From Streptomyces sp. 135 (GTDB taxonomy: Bacteria > Actinomycetota > Actinomycetes > Streptomycetales > Streptomycetaceae), in NCBI RefSeq assembly GCF_020026305.1, contig NZ_CP075691.1, positions 3,596,001-3,660,000 of the forward strand: a DNA stretch of 64,000 nt, given 5' to 3'. The translations under genes were made by a program, and so were the position numbers. The notes beneath the pieces are model-generated. The model had not been told where the DNA came from. It did not search any database and saw only the letters and a list, made by a program, of their open reading frames with translations. Shown here one piece after another: positions 16,525-24,955 of the stretch (position 1 is its first letter; the number at the start of each line of letters is the position of its first letter).

Positions 16525-18086
16525 GCCCCGGCCTCCACCTTCGCGCCGTCGGACTCCCTCTCCTTGCGGGACGGTGGTATCTCCTTCGGCGCCCGCAGCA
16601 CCTCGTACTCGTTGAGGTCCACGTGCCGCGTCGCCGCCCGGAACTCGGTGGTCGTGCCGGGCCAGACGGTGGTGTTGACGCCGTTCGCGTCGAGGTACCA
16701 GCTGGTGCAGCCGCCGGTGTTCCACACGGTGCGCTTCATCCGCTCCTGCACCCGGCGGTTCCAGGCGCTCACGGCGGCCGGGCGGGGGGCGAGCGCGGCG
16801 CGGCCTCCGAGGACGTCCAACTGGCGCAGGTAGTCGGCCATGTAGTTCAGCTGGGACTCGATCATCAGGATCATGGAGGAGTTCCCGAGCCCGGTGTTGG
16901 GACCGATGATCGTCATCCAGTTCGGGAAGCCGGCGGCGGTCGCGCCGCGCAGCGCGTTCATGCCGTCCTTCCAGGTCTCCATGAGGGTGAGCCCCTCGTC
17001 GCCCACGACGCGCTCGGCGATCGGCATGTCCGTGACGTGGAATCCGGTGCCGAAGACGATCGCGTCGACCTCGGCCTCGGTACCGTCCGCTGCGACGACC
17101 GTGTTGCCGCGCACCTCGGCCAGACCACTGGCGACGACGTCCACATTCGGCTTGGCGAGCGCCGGGTAGTAGGTGTTGGAGAGCAGGATGCGCTTGCACC
17201 CGATGCGGTACGTGGGGGTCAGCTTGGCCCGCAGCGCCGGGTCCTTGATGGCGCGGTACATGTTCCGCTTGGCGAGCTGCTCCACCATGCCGAGTTCGTT
17301 CGGCCGCTTGGTGAACGCCTGGACCTGCAACTCCCGGATGCCCCACAGGATTCCGCGCCGGGCCTGCGTGGTGAACGGCAGCTGCCGGTGCAGCCAGCGC
17401 TCCACGCCGGTGATGGCACGGTCCGCGCGCGGCATCACCCACGGCGGCGTGCGCTGGAAGAGGGTGAGCCGGCCGGCCTTCTTCTGGATCTCGGGCACGA
17501 TCTGGATGGCGGAGGCACCGGTGCCGATCATCGCGACGCGCTTGCCGCTCAGGTCGTAGTCGTGGTCCCAGCGGGCGGAGTGGAAGACCTTGCCGGGGAA
17601 GGTGTCGATGCCCGGGATGTCCGGCGTCTTGGGGTCCGAGAGCGGCCCGGTGGCGGAGACGACGACGTCGGCGGTGAGGGTTCCGCTGCTGGTCCCGATC
17701 TCCCACCACAGCCGGTCGGCGTCCCAGCGCACCACCTCCACCTCGGTGTTCAGGCGGATGTGCGAGCGCAGCCGGAAGGTGTCGGCGACATGCTCCAGGT
17801 ACTCCCGGATGTGCTCCTGCCCGGAGAAGGTGCGCGGCCAGTTCGGGTTGGGCGCGAAGGAGAACGAGTAGAGGTGTGAGGGCACGTCACAGGCGCAGCC
17901 CGGATAGCTGTTGTCCCGCCAGGTGCCGCCCACCGCGCCGGCCCGCTCCAGGACGACGAAGTCGGTGATGCCCTCCCGGCGCAGCCGCACGGCGGCCCCG
18001 AGGCCACCGAACCCGGAACCGATCACCGCCACCCGTACGTGCTCGTGCTCGCGCCCCTGCTCAGGGCCACACTCGCGCTCGGCCAT
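16521..18086 (-). CDS. Baeyer-Villiger-type flavin monooxygenase
   Basis: The 521-residue protein has an FAD Rossmann motif GSGFGG (residues 23-28) and a second NADPH motif GTGASA near 188. Between them is the type I BVMO fingerprint F-x-G-x-x-x-H-x-x-x-W, at F163, G165, H169 and W173. This predicts oxygen insertion next to a ketone using FAD, NADPH and O2. It is the first gene of a three-gene overlapping operon with an esterase and an SDR, and a MerR-type gene is divergent 129 bp away. The natural substrate is unknown; a long-chain or cyclic ketone is possible. Confidence 0.92.
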   Translation of the reverse strand: MAERECGPEQGREHEHVRVAVIGSGFGGLGAAVRLRREGITDFVVLERAGAVGGTWRDNSYPGCACDVPSHLYSFSFAPNPNWPRTFSGQEHIREYLEHVADTFRLRSHIRLNTEVEVVRWDADRLWWEIGTSSGTLTADVVVSATGPLSDPKTPDIPGIDTFPGKVFHSARWDHDYDLSGKRVAMIGTGASAIQIVPEIQKKAGRLTLFQRTPPWVMPRADRAITGVERWLHRQLPFTTQARRGILWGIRELQVQAFTKRPNELGMVEQLAKRNMYRAIKDPALRAKLTPTYRIGCKRILLSNTYYPALAKPNVDVVASGLAEVRGNTVVAADGTEAEVDAIVFGTGFHVTDMPIAERVVGDEGLTLMETWKDGMNALRGATAAGFPNWMTIIGPNTGLGNSSMILMIESQLNYMADYLRQLDVLGGRAALAPRPAAVSAWNRRVQERMKRTVWNTGGCTSWYLDANGVNTTVWPGTTTEFRAATRHVDLNEYEVLRAPKEIPPSRKERESDGAKVEAGA

Positions 18087-18114
18087 GCCGCCGCCTCCCG
18101 AAGTACACGACTCT

Positions 18115-18130
18115 GCCAGTAACTACTGGC
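18115..18130. promoter_or_regulatory. Perfect 16-bp palindrome in the BVMO/MerR divergent promoter
   Basis: The sequence GCCAGTA-AC-TACTGGC is a perfect inverted repeat. It is centred 36 bp upstream of the BVMO start and 93 bp from the regulator start. It is the natural operator candidate for the divergent MerR-like regulator or another regulator of the BVMO operon. Confidence 0.6.
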
Positions 18131-18215
18131 GCAATGGGGAGAGTAGAACACCCGCGTACTCATGGGTAGGGGTCGGCCGGGGAAAGTTACCGGTGGTACG
18201 ACATAGGCTTCGCCC

Positions 18216-18887
18216 GTGGCAGACCAAGGGGAAGGCGAAGGCGGCGTCCGCGAATACCGCATGGCGGAGCTGGCCGAGGCGGCCGGCATCACCGTGCGCA
18301 CCGTGCGCTTCTACCGCGAGCGCGGGCTGATCCCGCCGCCGCGCCGCGAGGGCCGCATCGCCTGGTACGACGAGCACCACCTGGCGAGGCTGCGCACGAT
18401 CGCCGCCCTCCTTGAGCGCGGCCACACCCTGAACGGCATCGCCGAGCTGGCCGACGCCTTCGAGAAGGGCCGCGACGTCGGCGAACTCCTCGGCCTCGGC
18501 GAGCCCACCGAGGAACAGCCGGTCCGCCTCACCCCCGAGGAACTGGCCGACCACTTCGCGGGCGAGGTCACCCCGGAGAACCTCGTCGCCGCCCTGGACC
18601 TCGGCTATCTCGGCACGGACGGCGACGAGCTGGTGCACATCAGCCGCCGCCTCCTGGACGCGTCATCCACCCTCGTACGCAAGGGGGTTCCGCTCGCCGC
18701 GGTCCTGGAGGCGGGCCAGCGGGTGCGCGAACACGCCGACGCGCTCGCGGAGTTGTTCGTCACGGTCCTGCGCGACCACGTCCCCGCCACCGCCGAGACC
18801 GACCTCGACGAACTGCGCCCGGTGGCCAAGGCCGTGGTCGAGGCGGAGCTGTCGATGGCCCTGGACCGCCGCCTCAAGAAGCCCTGA
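18216..18887 (+). CDS. MerR-family transcriptional regulator
   Basis: The 223-residue protein has an N-terminal MerR winged helix (residues 14-80): YRMAELAEAAGITVRTVRFY, then YDEHHLARLRTIAALLERG. A long helical effector domain without a Cys metal site follows. GTG 18216 begins MADQGEGEGG just before the domain. It is divergent from the BVMO operon and converges with the next gene, so it most likely controls the BVMO operon in response to an organic ligand. Confidence 0.9.
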   Translation: MADQGEGEGGVREYRMAELAEAAGITVRTVRFYRERGLIPPPRREGRIAWYDEHHLARLRTIAALLERGHTLNGIAELADAFEKGRDVGELLGLGEPTEEQPVRLTPEELADHFAGEVTPENLVAALDLGYLGTDGDELVHISRRLLDASSTLVRKGVPLAAVLEAGQRVREHADALAELFVTVLRDHVPATAETDLDELRPVAKAVVEAELSMALDRRLKKP

Positions 18888-18899
18888 GCGGCGGAACGC

Positions 18900-19916
18900 T
18901 CACCGCGGCAGCCACCACCGCGCCTTGTAGATCCCGCCGCCGACCAGCTTGTAGGCGCTCGCGGGCCGGTGGACGCTGACCGTCGTCGTCCACCACGTCT
19001 CCCCGAGGCCGCGCTCGGGCACGGTGCTCACGACCTGCCCGGTACGCGGATCGTCACCGACGGCCTTCACCGACTTCCGCGAGATCTCCCCGGCCCCGGC
19101 GAAGTCCCCCACGAAGGCCCCGCTGCTCGTCTCGTACTGGAAGACGGCCGCGTTGGTCGTCACCCACAGCCGCCCCGGCCGCCCCGCCACCGGGAAGAGA
19201 TCGTGCCCGCCCGGCGTGCGGCCCGGCGTCCCCACCGGCAGGCCGACCGCCGAGGCCCGGGTCAGGGTGGGCCGCGCGGCGGTGCCGCCCACCTCGTACG
19301 CCACCAGCTCGTCGTCGCCGATGGCCCACAGCACCCGCCGCGCGCCGTCCCAGTGCAGCCCGTGGGCGCCCTTGAGCACGGCCTCCGCGTACCGCTTCGC
19401 GCGCGGGCCCTGCGAAGCCGCGTACAGCCGCACGAGCGCGCCCGTGCTGCACGCGACGGCCACATTGCCGTCGGGCAGGATCTCGGCGCTGTGCGGATTG
19501 AACAGGTCGTCCCCGGGGCCGAGCGCCGTACCCCAGTACCGCCGCCCCGACGGATGCTCGACGACCGCCACGAAGCCGAACGACGCCGTCGTCAGCACAT
19601 ACGTACGCTTCCGGTGCACCCGCACCTTCGCCTCGCACGGATACACCCAGCTCACGTCGGGCCAAAGGTCCCTGTACCGCGGATCGCCGAGCGGCGAGAA
19701 CTGCCACCGCACCACCGACGGGTCGGCGGCCGGGTCCCACACGCGCCGCCGCGGGTCGAGGACGAGGATGCGCCTGGACGCCTGCTCGGTCAGCAGCACC
19801 GGCGGCGTCCCGGCCGGGACCGGACTCCCGCTCGCCCCGTGCGCCGCGGCGGCGGGCAGCGCCGCCGCGATCCCGGCCCCCGCGGCGCCCAGCACCACGG
19901 CACGTCTCGTAGGCAT
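18900..19916 (-). CDS. Tat-exported beta-propeller-like protein (DUF6528-like)
   Basis: The 338-residue protein starts MPTRRAVVLGAAGAG, a twin-arginine signal followed by an Ala-rich hydrophobic stretch ending near residue 30. The mature part has repeated W/D-rich strands (VWDPAADPSVVRWQFSP, GPGDDLFNPHSAEILPDG, GAHGLHWDGARRVLWAIGDDEL) that suggest a secreted beta-propeller. It resembles uncharacterised actinobacterial DUF6528-type proteins. ATG 19916 is chosen for the signal peptide. It is a single gene converging with merR. Function is unknown. Confidence 0.75.
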   Translation of the reverse strand: MPTRRAVVLGAAGAGIAAALPAAAAHGASGSPVPAGTPPVLLTEQASRRILVLDPRRRVWDPAADPSVVRWQFSPLGDPRYRDLWPDVSWVYPCEAKVRVHRKRTYVLTTASFGFVAVVEHPSGRRYWGTALGPGDDLFNPHSAEILPDGNVAVACSTGALVRLYAASQGPRAKRYAEAVLKGAHGLHWDGARRVLWAIGDDELVAYEVGGTAARPTLTRASAVGLPVGTPGRTPGGHDLFPVAGRPGRLWVTTNAAVFQYETSSGAFVGDFAGAGEISRKSVKAVGDDPRTGQVVSTVPERGLGETWWTTTVSVHRPASAYKLVGGGIYKARWWLPR

Positions 19917-20056
19917 GCCCGACACGAAGTACCCCCGGATCCACGGCAGTTGGTCGTGTACGCGACCGCAATCTGCCATGCCGGGCGGGGCCCGGGACAG
20001 CCCTCTGCCGGACTTTGTGACCGTGTCCCGCCGAGGACCACCCCCCTGGCGGACGC

Positions 20057-20848
20057 CTACAGGTCGTAGACCACGGTCACGGGCGCGTGATCGCTCCACC
20101 GCTCCGCGTGCGTCGCGGCCCGCTCCACGTACGCCTTCACGGCGCGCTCGGCGAGGCCGGCCGTCGCGACGTGGTAGTCGATGCGCCAGCCCGTGTCGTT
20201 GTCGAAGGCGCGCCCGCGGTAGGACCACCACGAGTAGGGCCCCTCCACACCGGGGTGCTGGGCCCGTACGACGTCCTCGTACTCCTCGAAGACCTCGCTC
20301 ATCCAGGCGCGCTCCTCCGGCAGGAATCCGGAGTTCTTCTTGTTGCCCTTCCAGTTCTTGAGGTCGGCCTCCTGGTGGGCGATGTTCCAGTCGCCGCAGA
20401 CGACGACGTGGCGCCCGTCGGCGGCGGCCCGCGCCTTGAGCTCCTTCAGGTAGACGAGGAACTCCGCCATGAACCGCACCTTCTCGTCCTGCCGCTCGGT
20501 GCCGACCTCCCCGGAGGGCAGATACAGGCTCGCGACGGTGACACCCGGCAGGTCGGCCTCCACATAGCGCCCGCTGCCGTCGAATTCGGCCGACCCGAAG
20601 CCCACCCGCACCCGGTCCGGCTCACGGCGCGTGTACAGCGAGACACCGGCGCGCCCCTTCGCCGCGGCGGGCGCGTGCACGACATGCCACCCCTCGGGCG
20701 CACGGACCTCGTCCGGCAGCTGCTGCGGCTCGGCGCGCACCTCCTGGAGGCACAGCACGTCGGCCGTGGTGTCGCCGAGCCACTCGACGAACCCCTTCTT
20801 GGCAGCGGCACGCAGCCCGTTCACGTTCACAGAGGTCACTGTCAGCAC
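20057..20848 (-). CDS. xthA: Exodeoxyribonuclease III
   Basis: The 263-residue protein spans the whole exonuclease-endonuclease-phosphatase fold. Visible motifs are SVNVNGLRAA, LCLQEVRAEP (metal-binding Glu), the catalytic GDWNIAHQEAD and the terminal WSDHAPVTV with the conserved Asp-His. It repairs abasic sites and 3'-blocked ends in DNA. It is a single gene; the roughly 200 bp upstream to the next gene show no clear motif beyond C-rich runs. Confidence 0.95.
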   Translation of the reverse strand: MLTVTSVNVNGLRAAAKKGFVEWLGDTTADVLCLQEVRAEPQQLPDEVRAPEGWHVVHAPAAAKGRAGVSLYTRREPDRVRVGFGSAEFDGSGRYVEADLPGVTVASLYLPSGEVGTERQDEKVRFMAEFLVYLKELKARAAADGRHVVVCGDWNIAHQEADLKNWKGNKKNSGFLPEERAWMSEVFEEYEDVVRAQHPGVEGPYSWWSYRGRAFDNDTGWRIDYHVATAGLAERAVKAYVERAATHAERWSDHAPVTVVYDL

Positions 20849-21057
20849 AACACTCGCCTTACTCTCTTCCGGCGTCTTCTCCCGGACCGCCGATCAGACT
20901 CCCACACGGCCGACGGTGACCCGTGCCGCCGGCTCACTCCCTGAGGAGAGCAGCCTCACACCCAGGACTCCGACGAAGGGCCCTGCCGCCCTCCGCCCCC
21001 TCCCGGCACACTGAAACTCGCACCCACTCCCTACCGCATAGAAGTACGATGCCACGC

Positions 21058-21582
21058 ATGAGTATCCAGACCACCGACACGGCCACCACCGCCGCGACCG
21101 GCGTCCACCTGCGCACCGTCACCTTCGCCCACCCCGACGCCGTCGCCCTCAACGACCGCGTCCAGCTCGAATACGCGGAGCGCTACGGCGACGAAGGCGA
21201 CGTCACCTTCCTCGACCCGTCGATGTTCGCGCCGCCCCGGGGCCTGTACCTCATCGCGTACGACGGGAACGGCACCCCGCTGGCCACGGGCGGCTGGCGC
21301 GCGATGGACGAGAACGGGGAGGGGTACGAGAACGGCGACGCGGAGCTCAAGCGGATGTACGTCACACCCGAGGCGCGCGGCCTCGGCCTCGCCCGGCGCA
21401 TCCTGGCGGCCCTGGAGACGGACGCCAGGGCGGCGGGCCGCGTACGCATGGTCCTGGAGACGGGCACGAAGCAGCCCGAGGCGATAGCCCTCTACACCTC
21501 CAGCGGCTACACCCCCGCCCCGGCCAAGTTCGGCCACTACCGCTTCGACGACCTGAGCCGCTGCTACGCGAAGGCGCTCTGA
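21058..21582 (+). CDS. GNAT-family N-acetyltransferase
   Basis: The 174-residue protein has the GNAT core: GTPLATGGWRAM (beta4 region), AELKRMYVTPEARGLGLARR with the acetyl-CoA loop R-G-x-G-x-A, and MVLETGTKQPEAIALYTSSGY. The substrate is unknown. ATG 21058 is chosen; an in-frame ATG at 21049 with GAAG upstream is equally possible. A terminator-like hairpin follows 22 bp after the stop. Confidence 0.88.
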   Translation: MSIQTTDTATTAATGVHLRTVTFAHPDAVALNDRVQLEYAERYGDEGDVTFLDPSMFAPPRGLYLIAYDGNGTPLATGGWRAMDENGEGYENGDAELKRMYVTPEARGLGLARRILAALETDARAAGRVRMVLETGTKQPEAIALYTSSGYTPAPAKFGHYRFDDLSRCYAKAL

Positions 21583-21604
21583 AGGACGGGGGGCACAACG
21601 CAAA

Positions 21605-21637
21605 GATCCCGCCCAGTTCGATGAACTGGACGGGATC
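21605..21637. terminator. Hairpin terminator between acetyltransferase gene and tRNA-Ala
   Basis: GATCCCG-C-CCAGTTC, loop GAT, GAACTGG-A-CGGGATC: a 15-position stem with a single C/A mismatch. It lies between convergent transcripts and can end both the plus-strand gene and the minus-strand tRNA. Confidence 0.85.
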
Positions 21638-21647
21638 TCATGTGCAG

Positions 21648-21721
21648 TGGACCTGTGGGGATTTGAACCCCAGACCCCCTCGATGCGAACGAGGTGCGCT
21701 ACCAGACTGCGCCACAGGCCC
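21648..21721 (-). tRNA. tRNA-Ala(CGC)
   Basis: The 74-nt cloverleaf has acceptor GGGCCTG paired with CAGGTCC (one G-U), D-arm, anticodon stem CCTCG/CGAGG around loop TTCGCAT (anticodon CGC, reads GCG), and T-arm TGGGG-TTCAAAT-CCCCA. CCA is not encoded. Confidence 0.95.
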
Positions 21722-21807
21722 TTGCAACGAGTGAAACTCTAGCATCCCGATCCGGGTGCTTGGAAATCCGTTCCTGACTGGTCAGCCGGGGCGGACCCCA
21801 CGGCGCC

Positions 21808-23010
21808 TCACTCGTTGGCGGCGCGGGGCCGGTCCCCGTCCTCGTACTGGTCGAAGAGCGGCGTACGACCGCGCTCGCGGGCCCGTCGCGCGGAGGCGGC
21901 CCGACGCTTGTCGCTGCGCCCCCCGGCCGCGTCGGAGCCCTCGGCCGCGTCGATATCTCCGGCGGCCGCGGCGGCACCCGTGGTCCCCGCGCCGCGCCGC
22001 GCCTCCTCGGCGGCGGGCTCCGCCGTGCTGGAGCGGGCCGAGCTCCAGGTGTCGGGGGCGCCCAGGTCGACGCTGCCGGTGGCGCGCGGGGCGACCGGCG
22101 CGGTCACGTACGTCGGCAGGGGCACCGGGACCGGGTCCCAGCTGTCGCCACGGCCGGGCCCGCGCTGGCGCTCGCGCTGCTGGTCGACCCACTCCGCGTG
22201 GTCGGTCTGCTCGACGAGGGCGCGGCGGTCGGCGGCGAGCGCGGAGAGGCCGGTCTCCGTCTCGGGCGGCTGCTGCGCCTCGCGCTCCTCGTCGACGACG
22301 GGCTCCGCGCTCGCGGGCCTGCGCCGGGGCCGGTTCTCCCGCAGCCGCTGCGCCGCGGCCTCGGCCCGGCGCCGGTCCATCGTGTACGTGAAGCGGCGCC
22401 GCTCCTGGCCGCGCAGATAGACGATGTAGGCGCTCAGCAGCACGGCGGGCGCGGCGGGCGCCCACAGGAAGGCGAGGCCGCCCACCCCGGCGACGACCGC
22501 TCCGGCCGTGAAGGCGAGGAAGAGCAGCATCGTCGTGCGCCGGCGCCGGGCGAGGACCTTCGAGCGCCTGGCGCGCGCGGCGGCCTCGGCCGAGGCGGCG
22601 CGCTGCGCGGGCGAGGCCTTGGCGCGCGGCGGCTGCTCGCGTTCCGGTTCGGCGTCGGGGTGCGCCTGCTGACGGGCCGGAGGTTCACTCCGCGCCGCGA
22701 CAGGCTCCGCCCGGTCCACCTGGGGCTCCACCCGTTCCGTAGGAGGCACGGCGAAGGCCCGGACGTCCACCGAGCCGGTGGCGTCGTCCGGTTCGCCGCG
22801 CGTCTCCCCTTCTTCGGGCGAGCGGGCTTGCAGGTCCTTGGCGTATCGGCGCTCCATACCCGCCCGTCCGGACAGCAGCCGGATGGCGGTGCTGAAGCGT
22901 TCCGTCGGACGGGCTTCGTTCAGCTCGTCCTGCCTACGGAGCCACATCGGCACCAAGTAGGCGGCCCAGGCCCCGACGATGACTGCGTAGATGAGGCCGC
23001 TGCTGCTCAC
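21808..23010 (-). CDS. sepX: SepX / gephyrin-like receptor GlpR, membrane division protein
   Basis: The 400-residue protein begins with an N-terminal membrane helix (SSSGLIYAVIVGAWAAYLVP) followed by MWLRRQDELNEARPTERF and an Arg/Ala-rich cytoplasmic linker. A second hydrophobic pair (about residues 185-225) and a long disordered tail follow. This matches SepX of Streptomyces, needed for normal septation, and GlpR of Corynebacterium, the membrane receptor of the gephyrin-like protein Glp. GTG 23010 gives the family start; GTG 23016 and ATG 23043 are alternatives. The partner gene glp is about 2 kb away on the same strand. Confidence 0.88.
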   Translation of the reverse strand: MSSSGLIYAVIVGAWAAYLVPMWLRRQDELNEARPTERFSTAIRLLSGRAGMERRYAKDLQARSPEEGETRGEPDDATGSVDVRAFAVPPTERVEPQVDRAEPVAARSEPPARQQAHPDAEPEREQPPRAKASPAQRAASAEAAARARRSKVLARRRRTTMLLFLAFTAGAVVAGVGGLAFLWAPAAPAVLLSAYIVYLRGQERRRFTYTMDRRRAEAAAQRLRENRPRRRPASAEPVVDEEREAQQPPETETGLSALAADRRALVEQTDHAEWVDQQRERQRGPGRGDSWDPVPVPLPTYVTAPVAPRATGSVDLGAPDTWSSARSSTAEPAAEEARRGAGTTGAAAAAGDIDAAEGSDAAGGRSDKRRAASARRARERGRTPLFDQYEDGDRPRAANE

Positions 23011-23130
23011 GCTCACACGGTAGAGGGGTTTGGGTGAGGCCATCCGCCAATTGCGCCGGTGTGTCGCACGATCCGGCTGATATGTCGAACTTTTTTTGTG
23101 ACCGATGCGATCAACTCGGAGCCACCAGCG

Positions 23131-23211
23131 TGAAATAAATGCCCGGAACAAGGCTCATATGAGCCTCAGACGGTCGGTCGGGGATCAATTTCGAACACAT
23201 ATTTTATTTCA
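23131..23211. other. AT-rich palindromic island upstream of sepX
   Basis: This intergenic stretch is far more AT-rich than its surroundings. It contains a perfect 16-bp palindrome, AGGCTCATATGAGCCT (23151-23166), flanked by TGAAATAAA (23131-23139) and its exact complement TTTATTTCA (23203-23211). It may be the sepX promoter/operator region or a cruciform-forming site. No regulator is assigned. Confidence 0.55.
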
Positions 23212-23226
23212 TCGGCGAGCGGTCAC

Positions 23227-23850
23227 CTACGCGGTGTTCCGAGGTCGCGCCTGGTGCCAGCGGCGCAACAACCCTTCCGGTACCTCTTCGGCGGTGAGCG
23301 CGAAGACAAGATGATCGCGCCAGGCTCCGTCGATGTGAAGATACCGTGGGCGCATCCCCTCCTCACGGAATCCGAGTTTCTCCACGACCCGGCGGCTCGG
23401 CGTGTTCTCGGGCCGAATACAGACCTCGATACGGTGCAGCCCGACCGAGCGGAAGCAGTGGTCGACGGCGAGCGCGACGGCGGTCGGCATCACACCGCGG
23501 CCCGCGACGGACTCGTCGACCCAGTAGCCGACGTGGCCCGAGCACATCGATCCCCAGGTGATCCCGGCGACCGTCAGCTGCCCGACGAGGCGGCCCTGGA
23601 ACTCGATGACGAACGGCAGCATCCGGCCCGCGCCCGCCTCGGCGCGCAGATGGCGGACCATCTGCCGGTAGGTGGGGCGGTGCACGATCGGGCCGCCGGC
23701 CGTGGGCGGCGGGATCGTCGCCTCCCAGGGGCGCAGCCAGTCGCGGTTGCGCCGGTTGACCTCGCGCCAGGCGCGCTGGTCGCGCATCTTTATCGGGCGG
23801 AGGGTGACATCTCCGTCCGTCAGCTCGACGGGCCAGGCAGGGCTGTTCAG
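23227..23850 (-). CDS. RimJ/RimL-type GNAT acetyltransferase, probable CTG start
   Basis: The protein is a RimJ-type ribosomal-protein or small-molecule N-acetyltransferase: WLRPWEAT, FVIEFQGRLVGQLTVAGI, VGYWVDESVAGRGVMPTAV and ENTPSRRVVEKLGFREEG. The first in-frame ATG (23787) would remove the first strand, whereas codons from 23850 give [20 protein letters not shown], the normal beginning of the fold. No ATG, GTG or TTG lies in that segment; CTG 23850 overlaps the moaB TGA (CTGA) and has GGGGGG upstream. A CTG start coupled to moaB is therefore the best reading. Product 207 residues. Confidence 0.75.
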   Translation of the reverse strand: MNSPAWPVELTDGDVTLRPIKMRDQRAWREVNRRNRDWLRPWEATIPPPTAGGPIVHRPTYRQMVRHLRAEAGAGRMLPFVIEFQGRLVGQLTVAGITWGSMCSGHVGYWVDESVAGRGVMPTAVALAVDHCFRSVGLHRIEVCIRPENTPSRRVVEKLGFREEGMRPRYLHIDGAWRDHLVFALTAEEVPEGLLRRWHQARPRNTA

Positions 23851-24347
23851 CTCGCACCCCCCGAGGGCCCGGGATGGTCGCCGCCGCGCAACTGGTCGAC
23901 GGCGTGCGCGAGCAGCGGCTCCAGGACGGCGAGGCCGTCGCGGACGCCGCCCGTGGAGCCCGGCAGGTTCACGATGAGCGTCCGGCCCGCGACCCCGGCG
24001 AGACCCCGGGAGAGCACGGCCGTGGGGACCTTGTCCCTGCCGTACGCGCGGATCGCCTCCGCGATGCCCGGCACCTCGTGGTCGATGACGCGGCGGGTGG
24101 CCTCGGGCGTGCGGTCGGTGGGCGAGATGCCGGTGCCGCCGGTGGTGACGACGACGTCGTAACCCGCCGCGGCTCCGGCGCGCAGGGCCTGCTCGACGGG
24201 GTCACCGTCCGGGACGACCCGGGGGCCGTCGACGGCGAAGCCGAGCGCGGTCAGCGCCTCGGCGATGAGGGGGCCGCCGCGGTCGGCGTAGACCCCGGCG
24301 GCGGCGCGGTTCGAGGCGGTGACGACAAGTGCGCGGTAACCGCTCAT
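23847..24347 (-). CDS. moaB: Molybdenum cofactor biosynthesis protein MoaB/Mog
   Basis: The 166-residue MoCF_biosynth domain protein has [17 protein letters not shown], the substrate loop [11 protein letters not shown] and the [17 protein letters not shown] segment of molybdopterin adenylyltransferases. It activates molybdopterin with ATP before metal insertion. It overlaps moaC by 4 bp and the rimJ-like gene by 4 bp, within a molybdenum cofactor group that includes moaC and glp/moeA. Confidence 0.93.
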   Translation of the reverse strand: MSGYRALVVTASNRAAAGVYADRGGPLIAEALTALGFAVDGPRVVPDGDPVEQALRAGAAAGYDVVVTTGGTGISPTDRTPEATRRVIDHEVPGIAEAIRAYGRDKVPTAVLSRGLAGVAGRTLIVNLPGSTGGVRDGLAVLEPLLAHAVDQLRGGDHPGPSGGAS

Positions 24348-24868
24348 GCCTCCGCTCCTTCGCGGCTCCAGTCCCCGGACTTGCCGCCGGTCTTCTCCTC
24401 GACGCGTACGTCCGTGATGACGGCGCCCTTGTCGACGGCCTTGACCATGTCGATCACGGTGAGGGCCGCGACGCTCACCGCGGTGAGGGCCTCCATCTCC
24501 ACGCCCGTACGGTCCGTGGTCTTCACCGTGGCGAGGATCTCCACGGCGTCGTCCGCCACGGAGAGGTCGAGCTTCACTCCGGAGACGGCCAGCGGGTGGC
24601 AGAGCGGGATCAGGTCAGGGGTGCGCTTGGCGCCCATGATCCCGGCGATCCGGGCGGTGGCGAGGGCGTCGCCCTTGGGGACGCCCTCCCCCCGCAGGAG
24701 CTCGATCACGCGCGGCGAGACCAGGACGCGGCCACTGGCACGGGCGGTGCGGGCGGTCATGTCCTTCGCGGACACGTCGACCATGCGGGCCGCGCCCGCC
24801 TCGTCGATGTGCGTCAGTCGCTGCTGCTCAGGGGATCCGGGGGTGTCCCCCCGGGAAATCGCGGTCAT
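24344..24868 (-). CDS. moaC: Cyclic pyranopterin monophosphate synthase MoaC
   Basis: The 174-residue protein carries MoaC motifs: [59 protein letters not shown] and MVKAVDKG. It makes cyclic pyranopterin monophosphate in the second half of the first molybdenum cofactor step. ATG 24868 is preferred over an upstream ATG at 24934 because the family starts shortly before LTHID. No moaA is in the window. It is coupled to moaB by ATGA overlap. Confidence 0.95.
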   Translation of the reverse strand: MTAISRGDTPGSPEQQRLTHIDEAGAARMVDVSAKDMTARTARASGRVLVSPRVIELLRGEGVPKGDALATARIAGIMGAKRTPDLIPLCHPLAVSGVKLDLSVADDAVEILATVKTTDRTGVEMEALTAVSVAALTVIDMVKAVDKGAVITDVRVEEKTGGKSGDWSREGAEA

Positions 24869-24955
24869 GTGCTGTGGCGCTCCCGGTCCGGGCCCCGCGC
24901 GATGCGGCGCGCGCGGGCCTGCTGTGCGCGACACGGTACCGCGCGGGCGGCGTTC

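Noticed and set aside
20849..21048. A small gene between xthA and the GNAT gene
   Set aside because: C-rich DNA gives open frames without ribosome sites or codon bias.
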